From Armigeres subalbatus (Eukaryota; Arthropoda; Insecta; Diptera; Culicidae): a DNA stretch of 64,000 bases. Position numbers and translations under genes: made by a program. Below, piece after piece: positions 63,727-64,000 of the stretch. The stretch spans positions 103,242,988 through 103,306,987 of the forward strand of contig NC_085140.1 in assembly GCF_024139115.2 (NCBI RefSeq), read 5' to 3'. Within the stretch, counting starts at the first letter, position 1; every line of letters begins with the position of its first letter. The notes beneath the pieces were generated by a model. The model worked only from the letters and a program-made list of their open reading frames with translations, was not told the DNA's origin and did not search any database.

Positions 63727-64000
63727 AGTCAATAATAAATAGATACTTTTCGTGCGCTGAAGACATTTCCAGAGAAAATCCTTGATAAAATGCTGAAGTA
63801 AAAACTTCTAAAAAAAAATCCTGTAGGAAGTCTTGGGCGCATTGTTCGAGAAACACCAGAATGTTTTCTGGGACGAATTACGAATTACAGAAGAAATTCT
63901 TGAAGAAACACTTGAAATTCCTTATTAATCCCTTGAAGAGCCCCTGGCAAACCTGGAGGGAGGTTTTGTAGGAAATTCTGGAAGCACTACAGAAGGAATC
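63727..64000. repeat. Degenerate GGAAATTC-type satellite
   Basis: Words GAAGAAATTCTTGAAG and GGAAATTCTGGA recall the 24-bp-type arrays at 26458 and 28667, in diverged form. The array runs off the window. Confidence 0.5.

Noticed and set aside
1..64000. Endogenous viral fragments, which are frequent in Aedes genomes
   Set aside because: No frame resembles a viral polymerase, capsid or glycoprotein by eye. The RT and endonuclease frames are all LINE-type. A protein search would be needed to exclude short fragments.

Overview
The window looks like repeat-rich nuclear DNA of an Aedes mosquito. The best evidence is three copies of a tRNA-derived SINE matching the Feilai family known from Aedes aegypti (22877-23150, 23776-24065, 62252-62545). 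They share box A and box B sequence, a shared body and an (AAG)n tail, and each has a direct target duplication. High AT content, many miniature inverted-repeat elements (MITEs), several non-LTR retrotransposon clades and kilobases of degenerate minisatellite fit the same picture. Nothing here looks prokaryotic. I found no complete host protein-coding gene, rRNA, canonical tRNA gene or recognisable viral insert. All family names come from reading and memory; no database was searched.

Layout. 1-2114: a MITE-like element, then a minus-strand retrotransposon endonuclease pseudogene containing a nested MITE. 2115-6620: mostly single-copy-looking DNA with two weak candidate exons, two further tRNA-like SINEs and purine/pyrimidine satellites. 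7090-9115: a ~23-bp satellite. 9120-16420: small DNA elements in unique sequence. 16421-23427: a composite hAT-like element carrying a 23-bp minisatellite, itself hit by a 1.8-kb TIR element, a tandem-repeat element, a 1.1-kb element and a SINE. 23697-25280: two hammerhead-like motifs, the second on both arms of a 610-bp near-perfect palindrome. 26458-31462: a 24-bp satellite, MITEs and a second hAT/23-bp copy. 31463-34850: plain sequence. 34855-44910: a continuous satellite complex broken by at least nine datable insertions, including a solo LTR, a 5'-truncated LINE and tiny retroposed LINE tails. 44911-48305: plain sequence with one candidate microexon. 48306-52556: a MITE and a third hAT/23-bp copy. 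52751-63726: a nested retrotransposon block bracketed by a 13-bp direct repeat.

The 52.7-63.7 kb block reads as layers. An R1/LOA-like element (minus strand) is split. Between its parts lie ~845-bp tandem units with inverted GC-box arms, a 342-bp exon-like tandem array with 68-nt intron-like spacers, and an L1/Tx1-like element (plus strand), which was itself later hit by a Feilai SINE.

The observations I consider most worth testing are: a hAT-like family that carries its own 23-bp minisatellite (three loci); the foldback element with hammerhead-like arms; five retroposed LINE 3' tails of only ~45-58 bp, two with long exact target duplications; and the two tandem arrays at 54.9-59.3 kb. Most long open frames in this window are by-products of satellites whose unit lacks stop codons, and I left them out.
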